A stretch of DNA of 58,728 nt from an uncultured Bacilli bacterium (GTDB lineage: Bacteria; Bacillota_I; Bacilli_A; RF39; UBA660): the NCBI GenBank assembly GCA_934163035.1, contig CAKPJX010000006.1, positions 1-58,728 on the forward strand, in the 5' to 3' direction. The notes under the pieces were generated by a model. The model was not told where the DNA came from and made no database searches. It worked only from the letters and a program-made list of their open reading frames with translations. Numbering within the stretch: the stretch's first letter is position 1; each line of letters begins with the position of its first letter. The position numbers were made by a program, and so were the translations under genes. Below, piece by piece: positions 43,017-53,208 of the stretch.

Positions 43017-45156
43017 TATTGTCCGGTAAAACTTTATAAAATACTTTGTTATCTTTTTTATCTGACTCTTCATCTAGTACCTCTATAGTACTATCAACAA
43101 ATTGACTTATCTCCCTTTTACAAGCGAGTAATGCTCTTTTTGTTATATCAATAACTTCTTGAGACTCTATACCTAAAATTTCTGATATATCTGAATTAGA
43201 AAAGCACTTTCGTTCTATACATCCTAATTTTAATGACATAACTAACGATACTAGCCCAATCTCTCTGGAAGAACATATATCCATAGTTTTCAAAATACCA
43301 GGTATTAATTGTAATGTCTTAATACAATCATCTCTAGTCATTATTTTCGTATTTACACTAGATAAATCATCTTCAGGAATTTCTTCAGTTAAAACTGGAA
43401 TATTAAATTCTTGATTATTTGAAAGTATTTCTACTTCTTCAGAAGACATAGTTTTTGATTCAATTTTTCTATTGGATTTAGCCAACAATTTTCTCATTCT
43501 AGGAACTAGTACATTATAAAATTCGATACTTTCCTCTTTGGTCAATTTTGTAGATAATGGATTATCTAAATCATTTCCATATCTAGCTACAATTAATGCT
43601 TTATCTTTCTCTGATAGATTTTCTAGCACAGCATCTACTTGCTCTTTTGAATATGAATCCAAAAGTTCATAGATTGTTTTTACTCTCTTTGTTTTTTTTA
43701 CACCAGTGGGGTTATACAACAATCTCCTCATTTTAGGAAGTAAACAATTATAAAATTTTTTGCTATCTTCCATGGTCATCTCTTGAAATATCGGATCATC
43801 TAAATCATTTCCATATCTAGCTACAATTAATACTTTGTCCTCCTCTGGTAGATTTTCTAACATAGTATCTACTTGTTCTCTTGAATATGAATCTAAAAGT
43901 TCATAGATTGTTTTTAGCTTTGGCTTTCTATCACTACTCGGATCAGTTAGCATTTTTTTCATTTTAGGAACTAAATAAGCATAGAATCTATGTCTATCTT
44001 TTGTAACCATCTTTCCGGATATTGGATTATTTAAGTCATCACCATATCTAGCTACAATTAACGCTTTATCTTTCTCTGATAGATTTTCTAACACAGCATC
44101 TACTTGTTCTTTTGAATATGAATCCAAAAGTTCATAGATTGTTTTTACTCTCTTTGTTTTTTTTACACCAGTGGGGTTATACAACAATCTCCTCATTTTA
44201 GGAAGTAAACAATTATAAAATTTTTTGCTATCTTCCGTGGTCATCTCTTGAAACACCGGATCATCCAAATCATTTCCATATCTAGCTACAATTAATACTT
44301 TGTCCTCCTCTGGTAGATTTTCTAACATAGCATCTACTTGTTCTTTTGAATATGAATCCAAAAGTTCATAGATTGTTTTTAGCTTTGGCTTTCTATCACT
44401 ACTCGGATCAGCTAGCATTTTTTTCATTTTAGGAACTAAATAAGCATAGAATCTATGTCTATCTTCTGTAACCATCTTTCCAGATATTGGATTATTTAAG
44501 TCATCACCATATCTAGCTACAATTAATGCTTTATCTTTCTCTGATAGATTTTCTAACATAGTATCTACTTGTTCTCTTGAATATGAATCTAAAAGTTCAT
44601 AGATTGTTTTTAGCTTTGACTTTCTATTACAATCAGTCAACAATTTTTTCATCCTAGGAACTAAATAGTAATAGAATCTACGTCTATCTTCCGTGGTCAT
44701 CATTCCAAATACTGGATTATCCAAATCATTGCCATATCTAGCTACAATTAACGCTTTCTCCTCTTCCGATAGATTTCCTAACATAGTATTTATTTGCTCT
44801 TTTGAATATGATTCTAAAAGTTCATAGATTGTTTTTATTTTCTTTGTTTTTTCTTCTACATTGAAATTAGACAACAACCTCTTCATTTTAGGAAGTAAAA
44901 AGCTATAGAATCTAACGCTATCTTCCCCGGTCATCTTTTGAGCCACCGGATTATTTAAATCATTTCCATATCTAGCTCTAATTATATTTCTATCTTTCTC
45001 CGATAATACTTCTAACACTGCATCCACTTGTTCTTTTGAATACAAGTTAAGATGCTCATAGATTGTTTTTATTTTTAAACGAGTAACCAAATTAGTCTCT
45101 TTATATTCTTCATCTGTATCTGTTTCATTAGCATTTATAAATTCATCTGATACCAT
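43000..45156 (-). CDS. Tandem-repeat protein with sigma region 4-like units
   Basis: 718 residues. Residues 28-568 consist of seven 75-78-residue repeats: KTIYELLDSYSKEQVDAML, a block LSEKDKALIVARYGNDLDNP, and a helix FYxxLxPKMRRLL. The middle block resembles sigma region 4 (LPEREREVLRLRYG), repeated seven times without full HTHs. Units 3-4 and 5-6 are near-identical, a 465-bp duplication. The C-terminal ~150 residues (TREIGLVSLVMSLKLG, NSDISEILGIESQEVIDITKRAL) look like one true sigma-type HTH. I infer a DNA- or RNAP-interacting protein; the function is unknown. GGGGG lies six bases before the ATG. Confidence 0.85.
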   Translation of the reverse strand: MVSDEFINANETDTDEEYKETNLVTRLKIKTIYEHLNLYSKEQVDAVLEVLSEKDRNIIRARYGNDLNNPVAQKMTGEDSVRFYSFLLPKMKRLLSNFNVEEKTKKIKTIYELLESYSKEQINTMLGNLSEEEKALIVARYGNDLDNPVFGMMTTEDRRRFYYYLVPRMKKLLTDCNRKSKLKTIYELLDSYSREQVDTMLENLSEKDKALIVARYGDDLNNPISGKMVTEDRHRFYAYLVPKMKKMLADPSSDRKPKLKTIYELLDSYSKEQVDAMLENLPEEDKVLIVARYGNDLDDPVFQEMTTEDSKKFYNCLLPKMRRLLYNPTGVKKTKRVKTIYELLDSYSKEQVDAVLENLSEKDKALIVARYGDDLNNPISGKMVTKDRHRFYAYLVPKMKKMLTDPSSDRKPKLKTIYELLDSYSREQVDTMLENLPEEDKVLIVARYGNDLDDPIFQEMTMEDSKKFYNCLLPKMRRLLYNPTGVKKTKRVKTIYELLDSYSKEQVDAVLENLSEKDKALIVARYGNDLDNPLSTKLTKEESIEFYNVLVPRMRKLLAKSNRKIESKTMSSEEVEILSNNQEFNIPVLTEEIPEDDLSSVNTKIMTRDDCIKTLQLIPGILKTMDICSSREIGLVSLVMSLKLGCIERKCFSNSDISEILGIESQEVIDITKRALLACKREISQFVDSTIEVLDEESDKKDNKVFYKVLPDNKNPKA
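43453..45075 (-). repeat. Seven tandem ~232-bp coding repeats
   Basis: Seven in-frame units of 75-78 codons; the 465-bp pair at about 43.68 and 44.14 kb is nearly identical at DNA level, a sign of recent tandem duplication. Confidence 0.9.
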
Positions 45157-45258
45157 AATTTTCCCCCTGTAAAATAATAAATACTCTAGTATTTTAACTG
45201 TTGCTTATATAATATCATAGCTTATCTATTTGTCAATAACTATTAATATCACTGAGTT

Positions 45259-45294
45259 AAAAAAAACTCCCATAAAAAACATATGGAAATTTTT
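45259..45294 (-). terminator. Terminator of tex
   Basis: A 9-bp minus-strand stem with two GU pairs (AATTTCCAT/ATGGGAGTT) followed by TTTTTT, about 30 bases after the stop at 45327. Confidence 0.55.
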
Positions 45295-45326
45295 AACTAA
45301 CAAAAAATTTTATTAAATAGTAGCTT

Positions 45327-47477
45327 CTATTTTATTAATCTAAGACTTACTTTGCCCTTTTCTAATGAAATATCATCTACGTAGCAATCAACTATATCAC
45401 CAACACTAACAACTTCACTAGGATGTTTAATGTATTTAGTAGTAAGTTTAGAAATATGGGCCAATCCATCATTATGAAGACCAATATCAATAAAGGCACC
45501 AAAGTCAACTACATTACGAACTGTTCCTTGTAATTTCATCCCTATACTTAAATCTTTTATGTCTAAAACATCACTCTTTAAAAGAGGTTGTGGCATCTCA
45601 TCTCTAGGATCTAAATTAGGTTTTTTTAACGAAGCAATAACATCCTCTAATGTATAACTATCTACTTTTAATTTATCAGAATAAAGACTAATATCAATAC
45701 TATCTAGTTTATCAATTAAGTTTTTAGTACCAATATCTTTAATAGTAAAACCTAAATCTTCTAATAATTTAACTGCTACATTATAGCTTTCTGGATGTAT
45801 CGCAGTAGAATCTAAAATATTTTCTCCATCTACGACACGTAAAAAACCAACTGCCTGTTCATACGCTTTATCAGATAAAACTTTATTCTTAATAATTTCA
45901 TCTCGAGACATAATCTTACCAACTTTTTCACGATAAGAAATAATCTTTTCAATTGCCTTTTTTGTAAGACCAGAAACATATTTTAATAAACAAGATGAAG
46001 CTGTATTTACATTTACACCAACACTATTAACACATTTTTCAACTACAAAGTCTAATGATTCAGATAGCTTCTTCTGAGAAACGTCATGTTGATATAATCC
46101 AACTCCAATACCATCTGGTGGTATTTTAACTAACTCAGCTAAAGGATCTTGTACTCTTCTTCCAATACTTACAGCACTTCTTTTTTCTACTGCAAGATCT
46201 GGAAATTCTTCTATTGCTACTGGACTAGCACTATAAATAGATGCTCCTGCTTCTGAGACAATTATATATTTACAAGAAAGATTATACTCTCTAATCATAT
46301 CAGCACAAAACCTTTCTGATTCACGAGAGGCTGTTCCATTTCCTATAGCTATAATATCAACATTATATTTCTTAATCAATTTAACAACAGTCTCCATACA
46401 TGAATTAATTTCTCTATCACCATTATTCTTTAAAAAAGGTTTAATAACAGTTGAATCTAAATATTTTCCAGTTTTATCTATAACGGCTAATTTACATCCA
46501 TTAACAAAACCAGGATCAAAAGCTAATATAACTTTTTCTTTCATAGGAGGGGCTAAAAGTAAAGCTTCCAAATTCTTACCAAAATTATCTATCGCAGCCA
46601 AATCACCACGCTCTGTTAAATCACTTCTAACTTCTCTTTCAATTGATGGCTCAATTAATCTTTTATAACTATCAGCAATTGCTTCTTCAACATAACAAGC
46701 AACAAAAGACTTATCATTTTTAATTATTTTCTTATTTAAAAATGATAAAATATCATCCTTAGAAACATCTATACTAACAGTTAAAACTTTTTCTTTTTCT
46801 CCTCTATTTATTGCTAGTATTCTATGAGGTTTTATTCTCTTTACTTCTTCACTAAAGTCATAATACATCTCATATATTTTACCTGGATCATCAGCATTTT
46901 TCTTTAACTTAGTTATAATAACTCCATTTTTATAAAAATAACTTCTAATCCATTTTCTATAACTAGCATTATCACTAACCCATTCAGCAATAATATATTT
47001 AGCTCCTTCAATACACTTATCAAAAGAAAAATCATCTTTAATAAATTTAGCTACAATATCATTAATAGAACCACTAGTAGGAAAACTCATAATTATTTTT
47101 GCTAGAGGCTCAAGTCCCATTTTAATAGCCTCAGTAGCCTTAGTCTTTTTCTTTTCTTTATAAGGTCTATATAAATCCTCTACCTCAACTAATTTAGTAC
47201 ACTTTAAAATATTATTTTTCAACTCATCAGTTAATAAACCCTTTTCATCAATTAATCTAATAACATCTTCTTTACGTTTTAACAAATTAACTTGGTATTC
47301 ATAAACCTCATTAATAGATCTAATTTCATCTTCTGATAAAGCGCCTGTTGCTTCTTTTCTATATCTTGCTATAAAAGGAATAGTATTTCCCTCACCTAAA
47401 AGATTTAAAACAACATCAACTTGTTTTGAAGTAATATTTAAACTACTTGCTATATCATTAATAATCTCGTTATTCAT
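45327..47477 (-). CDS. tex: Tex family RNA-binding transcription accessory protein
   Basis: 716 residues with the full Tex layout: an N-terminal HTH-like part (IPFIARYRKEATGAL), the YqgF/RNase H-like domain (LAFDPGFVNGCKLAVID), helix-hairpin-helix (NTASSCLLKYVSGLT), and a C-terminal S1 domain (GTVRNVVDFGAFIDIGLHNDGLAHIS). Tex binds nucleic acid and affects transcription and stress response. AGAGGTG precedes the ATG, nine bases after the upstream stop. Confidence 0.96.
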   Translation of the reverse strand: MNNEIINDIASSLNITSKQVDVVLNLLGEGNTIPFIARYRKEATGALSEDEIRSINEVYEYQVNLLKRKEDVIRLIDEKGLLTDELKNNILKCTKLVEVEDLYRPYKEKKKTKATEAIKMGLEPLAKIIMSFPTSGSINDIVAKFIKDDFSFDKCIEGAKYIIAEWVSDNASYRKWIRSYFYKNGVIITKLKKNADDPGKIYEMYYDFSEEVKRIKPHRILAINRGEKEKVLTVSIDVSKDDILSFLNKKIIKNDKSFVACYVEEAIADSYKRLIEPSIEREVRSDLTERGDLAAIDNFGKNLEALLLAPPMKEKVILAFDPGFVNGCKLAVIDKTGKYLDSTVIKPFLKNNGDREINSCMETVVKLIKKYNVDIIAIGNGTASRESERFCADMIREYNLSCKYIIVSEAGASIYSASPVAIEEFPDLAVEKRSAVSIGRRVQDPLAELVKIPPDGIGVGLYQHDVSQKKLSESLDFVVEKCVNSVGVNVNTASSCLLKYVSGLTKKAIEKIISYREKVGKIMSRDEIIKNKVLSDKAYEQAVGFLRVVDGENILDSTAIHPESYNVAVKLLEDLGFTIKDIGTKNLIDKLDSIDISLYSDKLKVDSYTLEDVIASLKKPNLDPRDEMPQPLLKSDVLDIKDLSIGMKLQGTVRNVVDFGAFIDIGLHNDGLAHISKLTTKYIKHPSEVVSVGDIVDCYVDDISLEKGKVSLRLIK

Positions 47478-47486
47478 TATGCACCT

Positions 47487-48206
47487 CTAATATCCATATC
47501 TTAAAATTTCAAAAACAACATCAGAAAAACTTCCAAACTTTAAAGCATTTTTTTCTGACTCAAAAAGTAAATCAAACATATATCTATTTGATAATCCAAC
47601 TCCACCTCTATCAAGAACAATAGCTATAATATCATTTCCTATTTTACTAGATTTAATTCTAACAATAGTTCCATATTTATAACTTCTATCTCCAGCTACA
47701 ATTCTAATCTTACCATATTGGGAATCATTATAATAAATATTAGAATCACCAACATACCTACCACTTGCTAAATAACCACTACAACCAGAACAGTCTGGAC
47801 CATAAGCACTAAGGCCACCTTTTTGTACTTCAAGTATTTTATCTTCACTAGACACTACATTTTCTATAATTGGTGAAGTATTATCTTTATCAACAGGTGT
47901 ATCTTCTTTACTATTGTCATCATCAGAAACAATTAAGTAATCTTTCTTATCACTAGAATTTTCATCTTTTTTAGAATCTAGATTAGAATTATCAACTTTA
48001 GTATCATCAGAAACATCATTATTGTTATTGTTATTGTTATTATCATTATCTTCATTGTCATTATTTATATTACTAATAAAAGCATCACTTTCAATTTGCC
48101 TTGTATTTAACTTAACAGAAACAGTATCCTCATCAAGTGAAACAAAATTCAAAGCAACTGCTACTATAAGTAAAATTATATTTATAAACCATAAAATTTT
48201 CTTCAT
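47487..48206 (-). CDS. Secreted or membrane-anchored 3D-domain protein
   Basis: 239 residues: N-terminal hydrophobic helix (4-22), an Asn/Asp/Ser-rich linker (about 47-125) with a run of Asn, then a 3D (Asp-Asp-Asp) double-psi beta-barrel domain (GLSAYGPDCSGC, AGDRSYKYGTIVRIK, VLDRGG, FDLLFESE). 3D domains occur in cell-wall hydrolases and lytic transglycosylase-like enzymes. Only two of the usual Asp are plain (LDRG, FDLL), so activity is uncertain. AAGGAG is seven bases before the ATG; it precedes tex by nine bases. Confidence 0.85.
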   Translation of the reverse strand: MKKILWFINIILLIVAVALNFVSLDEDTVSVKLNTRQIESDAFISNINNDNEDNDNNNNNNNNDVSDDTKVDNSNLDSKKDENSSDKKDYLIVSDDDNSKEDTPVDKDNTSPIIENVVSSEDKILEVQKGGLSAYGPDCSGCSGYLASGRYVGDSNIYYNDSQYGKIRIVAGDRSYKYGTIVRIKSSKIGNDIIAIVLDRGGVGLSNRYMFDLLFESEKNALKFGSFSDVVFEILRYGY

Positions 48207-48288
48207 AAAAAAACTCCTTGTAAGTGTAATTATACCACATTTACAAAAAGTTTACAACTATATACAACATTTACATTTATGGTTTACA

Positions 48289-49167
48289 CTATTTATACTT
48301 ATTACAAGTATAACCAGAAGCATTCATTTCTCTTTCTATTTTGCTAATATCCTCTCTTGACTCAAACTCAGGAAAAGTTCCACCTGCTTCTGCAAAAGCA
48401 GAAGTAGCTTTAGTTAAATCAACAGTATTATAATTAACAATTTCCACAGTCGCAACAGAAGAGGAATTTAAATCACATCTAATTGCTACACCACTGATAT
48501 TAGTCATTGAATCTTTAAGTAACTGACATTTATTATAATTTTCATTAAATAATTCACTGTCTTGTTTAGAATCTCCATTAGTAGTTGTTGTAAAAGTTAA
48601 TTTATCTAATTTTTCATCAGTATAATTAAATTTAGCATTAAAAACAACATCCAAACTAGTACCAGTCTTTTTTAAGGTACATTCAAGAGTACCATCAACT
48701 ATTACTTCAGGCTGATTATTTCCACCAGATAACTTTAGATTAACAATCTGAGTTAATTCTGGTAAGAAAATTATTATTCCAAGTAATACAAAGAAAAACA
48801 TAATAAGTAAAAAATACCTATATTTACTTGGTGGAGTATAAACATAATTATCATTACTATTGTTACTTGAAGTACCAGAATTATTAGCAACAGGCCCCAA
48901 TACCTCAGTACTATTTTGATTATTAACAGGAGAAACAGGTATAGTATCATTACCTGATACATTAACGCCACTATTTGTACTAGAAACAGAAGAATTAACA
49001 ACACCAACAACAGGCGTATTAACGGTCTGATTAATATTAGGCACTGTATTTACATTATTATTAATAGTACCAGGATTATTAACTACATTCGTATTATTAG
49101 TATTATTAGTATTATTAATATTATTAGTAGAATTAGTATTAAAATTATTATTTAAATTATTATTCAT
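48289..49167 (-). CDS. Asn-rich membrane protein of unknown function
   Basis: 292 residues: an Asn/Thr/Val-rich low-complexity N-terminal region (~110 residues, cytoplasmic side), one membrane helix (about 117-137), and an external beta-rich domain with paired Cys (LECTLKKTG; NKCQLL; IRCDL; YTCNKYK). The start at 49167 has TAGGAG upstream; the frame opens at 49200. No family recognised. The domain layout resembles Firmicutes membrane proteins with long polar tails. Confidence 0.75.
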   Translation of the reverse strand: MNNNLNNNFNTNSTNNINNTNNTNNTNVVNNPGTINNNVNTVPNINQTVNTPVVGVVNSSVSSTNSGVNVSGNDTIPVSPVNNQNSTEVLGPVANNSGTSSNNSNDNYVYTPPSKYRYFLLIMFFFVLLGIIIFLPELTQIVNLKLSGGNNQPEVIVDGTLECTLKKTGTSLDVVFNAKFNYTDEKLDKLTFTTTTNGDSKQDSELFNENYNKCQLLKDSMTNISGVAIRCDLNSSSVATVEIVNYNTVDLTKATSAFAEAGGTFPEFESREDISKIEREMNASGYTCNKYK

Positions 49168-49204
49168 ACTATCACTCCTATCATAAAAATTATAACACAA
49201 ATAT

Positions 49205-49834
49205 CTATCGCAAACTAGTTATTTTTTCTTGAAAGTTATCACTATTAACAATATAACTACCAGAAGTTAAAATATCAGCATTACTACAATAATCTTTAGT
49301 ATTAAAATTTACTCCCCCATCTACATTAATTAAAGCCTGACTATTATATTCTTTTAATAAACATGAAACTTCATCTATTTTATCAGCACATTCTCTAATA
49401 AATGACTGCCCACCAGCACCAGGTTCTACACTCATAACCAAAATTAAATCTAAATATGGTAAATATGGAACCAAATCTTTAACCTTAGTATCAGGTTTTA
49501 TCGCAAGCCCAGCTTTAATTGAATACTTTTTTATAAGTTCCAAAGCTTTCTGAATATCACATGAAGCTTCTATATGAAAAGTAATATATTCTGTATTAAG
49601 CTCAGCATATAAAGGAATATATTTAATAGGATCAAGAACCATTAAATGAACATCTAACCGTTTTGATGTATACTTATAAATATTTCTCATCTCTCTAAAT
49701 GGCATAGTCTTATTTTTAACAAACTTACCATCCATTATATCAACATGTATGAAATCAACATCTGTTTCATTTAATTTTTTTAGTCCTAAAACAACATCCT
49801 TACAACTCAAAAAAGAAGCACTAATCTTTTTCAT
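49205..49834 (-). CDS. rpe: Ribulose-phosphate 3-epimerase
   Basis: 209-residue TIM-barrel enzyme interconverting ribulose 5-phosphate and xylulose 5-phosphate in the pentose phosphate pathway. Seen motifs: HVDIMDGKFV (catalytic/metal Asp), VHLMV, EPGAGGQSF, and VDGGVN (metal Asp). Its start overlaps rsgA. Last gene of the block that begins with priA. Confidence 0.95.
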   Translation of the reverse strand: MKKISASFLSCKDVVLGLKKLNETDVDFIHVDIMDGKFVKNKTMPFREMRNIYKYTSKRLDVHLMVLDPIKYIPLYAELNTEYITFHIEASCDIQKALELIKKYSIKAGLAIKPDTKVKDLVPYLPYLDLILVMSVEPGAGGQSFIRECADKIDEVSCLLKEYNSQALINVDGGVNFNTKDYCSNADILTSGSYIVNSDNFQEKITSLR

Positions 49835-50663
49835 ATTTATCCTCTCCTATAAAACTTAAATAATTATCATATCTACTTTCTAATATATTATTCGCAAAAA
49901 CCGCTTCCTTAACACCACAAACTTTTTCTCTAGTATGCATACAGTCTTTATACGGGCAAGGATAATTTTTAAATTCAACAAAACTATCTCTTATATCTTC
50001 CTTCTTAGATGAATTAAAATCAAGTGCTGAAAAGCCAGGGGTATCCATAATTTTACCATCAAATATATTAAATAACTTAACTACTCTTGTAGTATGGCGT
50101 CCCCTACCTAAAGCCATAGAAATCTCACCAGTTTCTAAATCCCAGCCTGGATTAAGTTTATTTAATAATGTACTTTTGCCTGCTCCCGTTTGCCCAGTAA
50201 ATACACTAGTCCGACCAGAAATCAACTTTTTTATTTTTGAAATATCAGTATTAAATATAACAGGATAGCCAATCTTTCTATAATAGTCTAAGATAATATT
50301 ATAATAATTTAATTGCCTAGAATCAACAAGATCACTTTTAGTTATACAAATAATAGCCTTAACACCTTTAATCTCCATAAGTACCAATAGTTTATCAAGT
50401 AAGTTAAGAGAAAAATCAGGTTCTACCAAACTAGTAACAATAAAGGCCTGATCAATATTAGAAACTTTAGGTCTCTTAAACTCATTCTTTCTATCTAAAA
50501 CTTTTTCAATTACTCTTTTTTTATCATCAAAAAGAACATAGTCACCAACTAATGGTACAATATGTTCCTTTCTAAATATGCCTCTACACTTACATGGATA
50601 AACAGAATTATTATAACTAACATAATGTAAATCACTAACAATTTCAACTATCTGTCCCCTCAT
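49821..50663 (-). CDS. rsgA: Ribosome small subunit-dependent GTPase A
   Basis: 280 residues: N-terminal OB-fold, a circularly permuted GTPase (G4 TKSDL before G1 GQTGAGKST, then G3 DTPGF), and a C-terminal zinc site (CPYKDCMHTREKVC). RsgA matures the 30S subunit. GGGAG precedes the ATG. Conserved neighbour of prkC-stp. Confidence 0.96.
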   Translation of the reverse strand: MRGQIVEIVSDLHYVSYNNSVYPCKCRGIFRKEHIVPLVGDYVLFDDKKRVIEKVLDRKNEFKRPKVSNIDQAFIVTSLVEPDFSLNLLDKLLVLMEIKGVKAIICITKSDLVDSRQLNYYNIILDYYRKIGYPVIFNTDISKIKKLISGRTSVFTGQTGAGKSTLLNKLNPGWDLETGEISMALGRGRHTTRVVKLFNIFDGKIMDTPGFSALDFNSSKKEDIRDSFVEFKNYPCPYKDCMHTREKVCGVKEAVFANNILESRYDNYLSFIGEDKYEKD

Positions 50664-50674
50664 AACCTACTCCC

Positions 50675-52468
50675 TTATTCTGTTTTACTTTGTTCATTAT
50701 TAGTTTCTTTATTATCTTTATCTTTGTCCTTATCTTTATCTTTGCCCTTATCTTTATCAGTAGTAGTTTTTTCAGTTGGCTTTTTCGCAACAACAACCTT
50801 AAGCGTAGTTCCCTTAACTATAGGACTACCAACAGCTCTACTCTGAGATATAATTTTTCCTTCTTCATAAGCACTTGTCTCCTGATAAGAAACATCTATT
50901 GTTAAATTATATTTGCTGCAGAAAGCTTCAGCATCATCAATACTCCAGCCTTCTCCATTCATATCAGGAAAACTATCAACAATATTTGGAATATACAATG
51001 TAATAGAGTCACCCTTTACAACTTCAGAGCCAGCATCTAATGATTGTCCAATTATTTCTTGTTCATCATATTCTTTAGAAGTATCAGCAGGTTCTTTTTT
51101 CTCAATAGTAACTTTTAAACCATAATTAGTTTCAAGTATCGTTTGAACCTCAATATAATTTTTACCAGTATAATCTTCTATTTTAAATACTTCTTCACCA
51201 GTTGATTTATATATAGTAACCTTAGTACCTTTCTTAACACTCCTAAAAGCCTCTGGTTCAGTTCTTATAACTTTATTTTTCTCTATTTTAGAAGATGATT
51301 CTGATTTAATAGTAGTATTTACATCAAATCCTAAAGCTTGAAGTTTCCTTTCACATTGACTAACCTTTAAATTTCCACAATCAGGAACAACAACAGGTTT
51401 AGAATTAGTAAATTTTGGAACAATAAAGAAAATAGTCAAAAGTGTAATAACTAAAACACCAAAAATAATAGCTAATATTATGATAATTTTGTTACTCTTC
51501 TTTTCTTCCTCATCTTCTAGTTTAACCGCAACACTCTCATCATCTTGACTAACTTCTTCTATATTTTCTAGTTTTTTAATACGTTTAGTATTTTCACTTT
51601 CATGCTCAGGATATTTATATTGATAAACTTCCTCATTCATTCTATCGTCGTCCAATGCTGTAAGTAAATCTTGATGCATACTTCTAGCATCATCATATCT
51701 ATTTTTAGGGTTTTTAGCCGTAGCTTTTAAAATGATATTTTCAATACTTTGTGGAATAGCCGGATTATCTTCCCTTAAATTAGGAAGTGGATCTCTCATA
51801 TGTTTTAGTGCTATTTCAACAGCATTATCCCCTTTAAAAGGAAGACTACCACTAAGAAGTTCATAGAAAATAATTCCTATTGAATAAATATCACTTTTAA
51901 TTGTACATCCCTTACCACTTGCTTGTTCTGGTGGCAAATAATGAACAGATCCCATAACTGAATTAGTTTGTGTAAGCTGTGTTGAATTAAGTGCCATCGC
52001 AATACCAAAATCAGTAATTTTAATTTGTCCATCATCTTTTATCATAATATTTTGTGGTTTTAAATCCCTATGAATTATATAAGAATCATGTGCATGAGCA
52101 ATACCATCTGTAATTTGAAGCATAATATCAATTGCCTCAGATAATGTTAGACTACCTCTTTTCTTAAGTAACTGTTTTAAAGTCTTTCCTTCAATATACT
52201 CCATTACTATATAATAAAGTCCATTATCTTCTCCAACATCATACATCTCAACAATATTAGGATGAGCTAAAGAAGATGCTGATAATGCTTCCCTTTGAAA
52301 TCTTCTAACAAACTTCTCATCACCAGATAAATCTCCACGTAAAACTTTAATTGCCACATTTCTATCCAAAATAGTATCATATCCTAAATAAACATTGGCC
52401 ATACCACCTTCGCCTATAGATCTAATAATCTCATAACGATCATTAATTTTTTGCCCCTTTGTTATCAT
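50675..52468 (-). CDS. prkC: Ser/Thr protein kinase with PASTA domains
   Basis: 597 residues: Hanks-type kinase (Gly loop GEGGMA, Lys41, HRDLKPQN with catalytic Asp135, DFGIAM), one membrane helix near 327-349, and three external PASTA domains (about 357-430, 430-500, 500-565). PASTA domains sense peptidoglycan fragments; the kinase controls growth and, in spore formers, germination. The C-terminal tail is a Lys/Asp run. Its ATG overlaps the stp stop, giving coupled expression with its phosphatase. Confidence 0.97.
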   Translation of the reverse strand: MITKGQKINDRYEIIRSIGEGGMANVYLGYDTILDRNVAIKVLRGDLSGDEKFVRRFQREALSASSLAHPNIVEMYDVGEDNGLYYIVMEYIEGKTLKQLLKKRGSLTLSEAIDIMLQITDGIAHAHDSYIIHRDLKPQNIMIKDDGQIKITDFGIAMALNSTQLTQTNSVMGSVHYLPPEQASGKGCTIKSDIYSIGIIFYELLSGSLPFKGDNAVEIALKHMRDPLPNLREDNPAIPQSIENIILKATAKNPKNRYDDARSMHQDLLTALDDDRMNEEVYQYKYPEHESENTKRIKKLENIEEVSQDDESVAVKLEDEEEKKSNKIIIILAIIFGVLVITLLTIFFIVPKFTNSKPVVVPDCGNLKVSQCERKLQALGFDVNTTIKSESSSKIEKNKVIRTEPEAFRSVKKGTKVTIYKSTGEEVFKIEDYTGKNYIEVQTILETNYGLKVTIEKKEPADTSKEYDEQEIIGQSLDAGSEVVKGDSITLYIPNIVDSFPDMNGEGWSIDDAEAFCSKYNLTIDVSYQETSAYEEGKIISQSRAVGSPIVKGTTLKVVVAKKPTEKTTTDKDKGKDKDKDKDKDNKETNNEQSKTE

Positions 52469-53208
52469 TACTCGTCACCTTCTTCACGTATCAAATAAGC
52501 AACCGAAACATTATCAGTTCCACCCCTATTATTAGCTTTATTAATCAACTTAATGACTTTATCTTCTATTGACGCATCACTAACCAAAACTTTTTCAATC
52601 TGGTCTTTATCTAACATATTAGTAAGTCCATCACTTGACAATAAAATTTGTGAAATATCCATATCACAATCAAATATATCTACATCAACTTCAAGTGATG
52701 CCCCTAAAGCTTTCATAAGTACATTTTTCTTTGGATGAACATTAGCCTCCTCTTGAGTTAATTCTCCAGCACTAACAAGCAAATTAACAAGAGTATGATC
52801 ATATGTAACCTTATGAAGTTTATCATCTTTTAATACGAATCCACTTGAGTCTCCTACATTTCCAAATAATAAATAATCCTTAGTAAGAACAGCAAGTACC
52901 AAAGTTGTTCCCATTCCTTTACTTTCAGGATGTGTTTTTTCATGTTGAAATATAAGTGTATTAATCTCATCAACTGCATTTCTTATCCAGTTAACAGCAT
53001 CAACTTTACTCATATTTAAAAAAGTGTCTTTAAAATGTTTACCTAGATAACTAATCGCTATAGATGAGGCAACTTCACCTGCCGAATGTCCACCCATTCC
53101 ATCAGCTATAGCCATTAGATAATCATTTCCATTGTTTTTAACAATAATTACACTATCTTCATTATGATCTCTGACCTTTCCTGAATCAGTCAAATAAAAA
53201 GATTTCAT
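52468..53208 (-). CDS. stp: PP2C-type Ser/Thr phosphatase
   Basis: 246 residues with the PP2C metal motifs GxVRDHNEDS, DGMGGH, GDSSG and GGTDNVS. It dephosphorylates PrkC and its substrates. AAGGAGG lies four bases before the ATG; it overlaps rlmN by four bases. Confidence 0.95.
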   Translation of the reverse strand: MKSFYLTDSGKVRDHNEDSVIIVKNNGNDYLMAIADGMGGHSAGEVASSIAISYLGKHFKDTFLNMSKVDAVNWIRNAVDEINTLIFQHEKTHPESKGMGTTLVLAVLTKDYLLFGNVGDSSGFVLKDDKLHKVTYDHTLVNLLVSAGELTQEEANVHPKKNVLMKALGASLEVDVDIFDCDMDISQILLSSDGLTNMLDKDQIEKVLVSDASIEDKVIKLINKANNRGGTDNVSVAYLIREEGDE

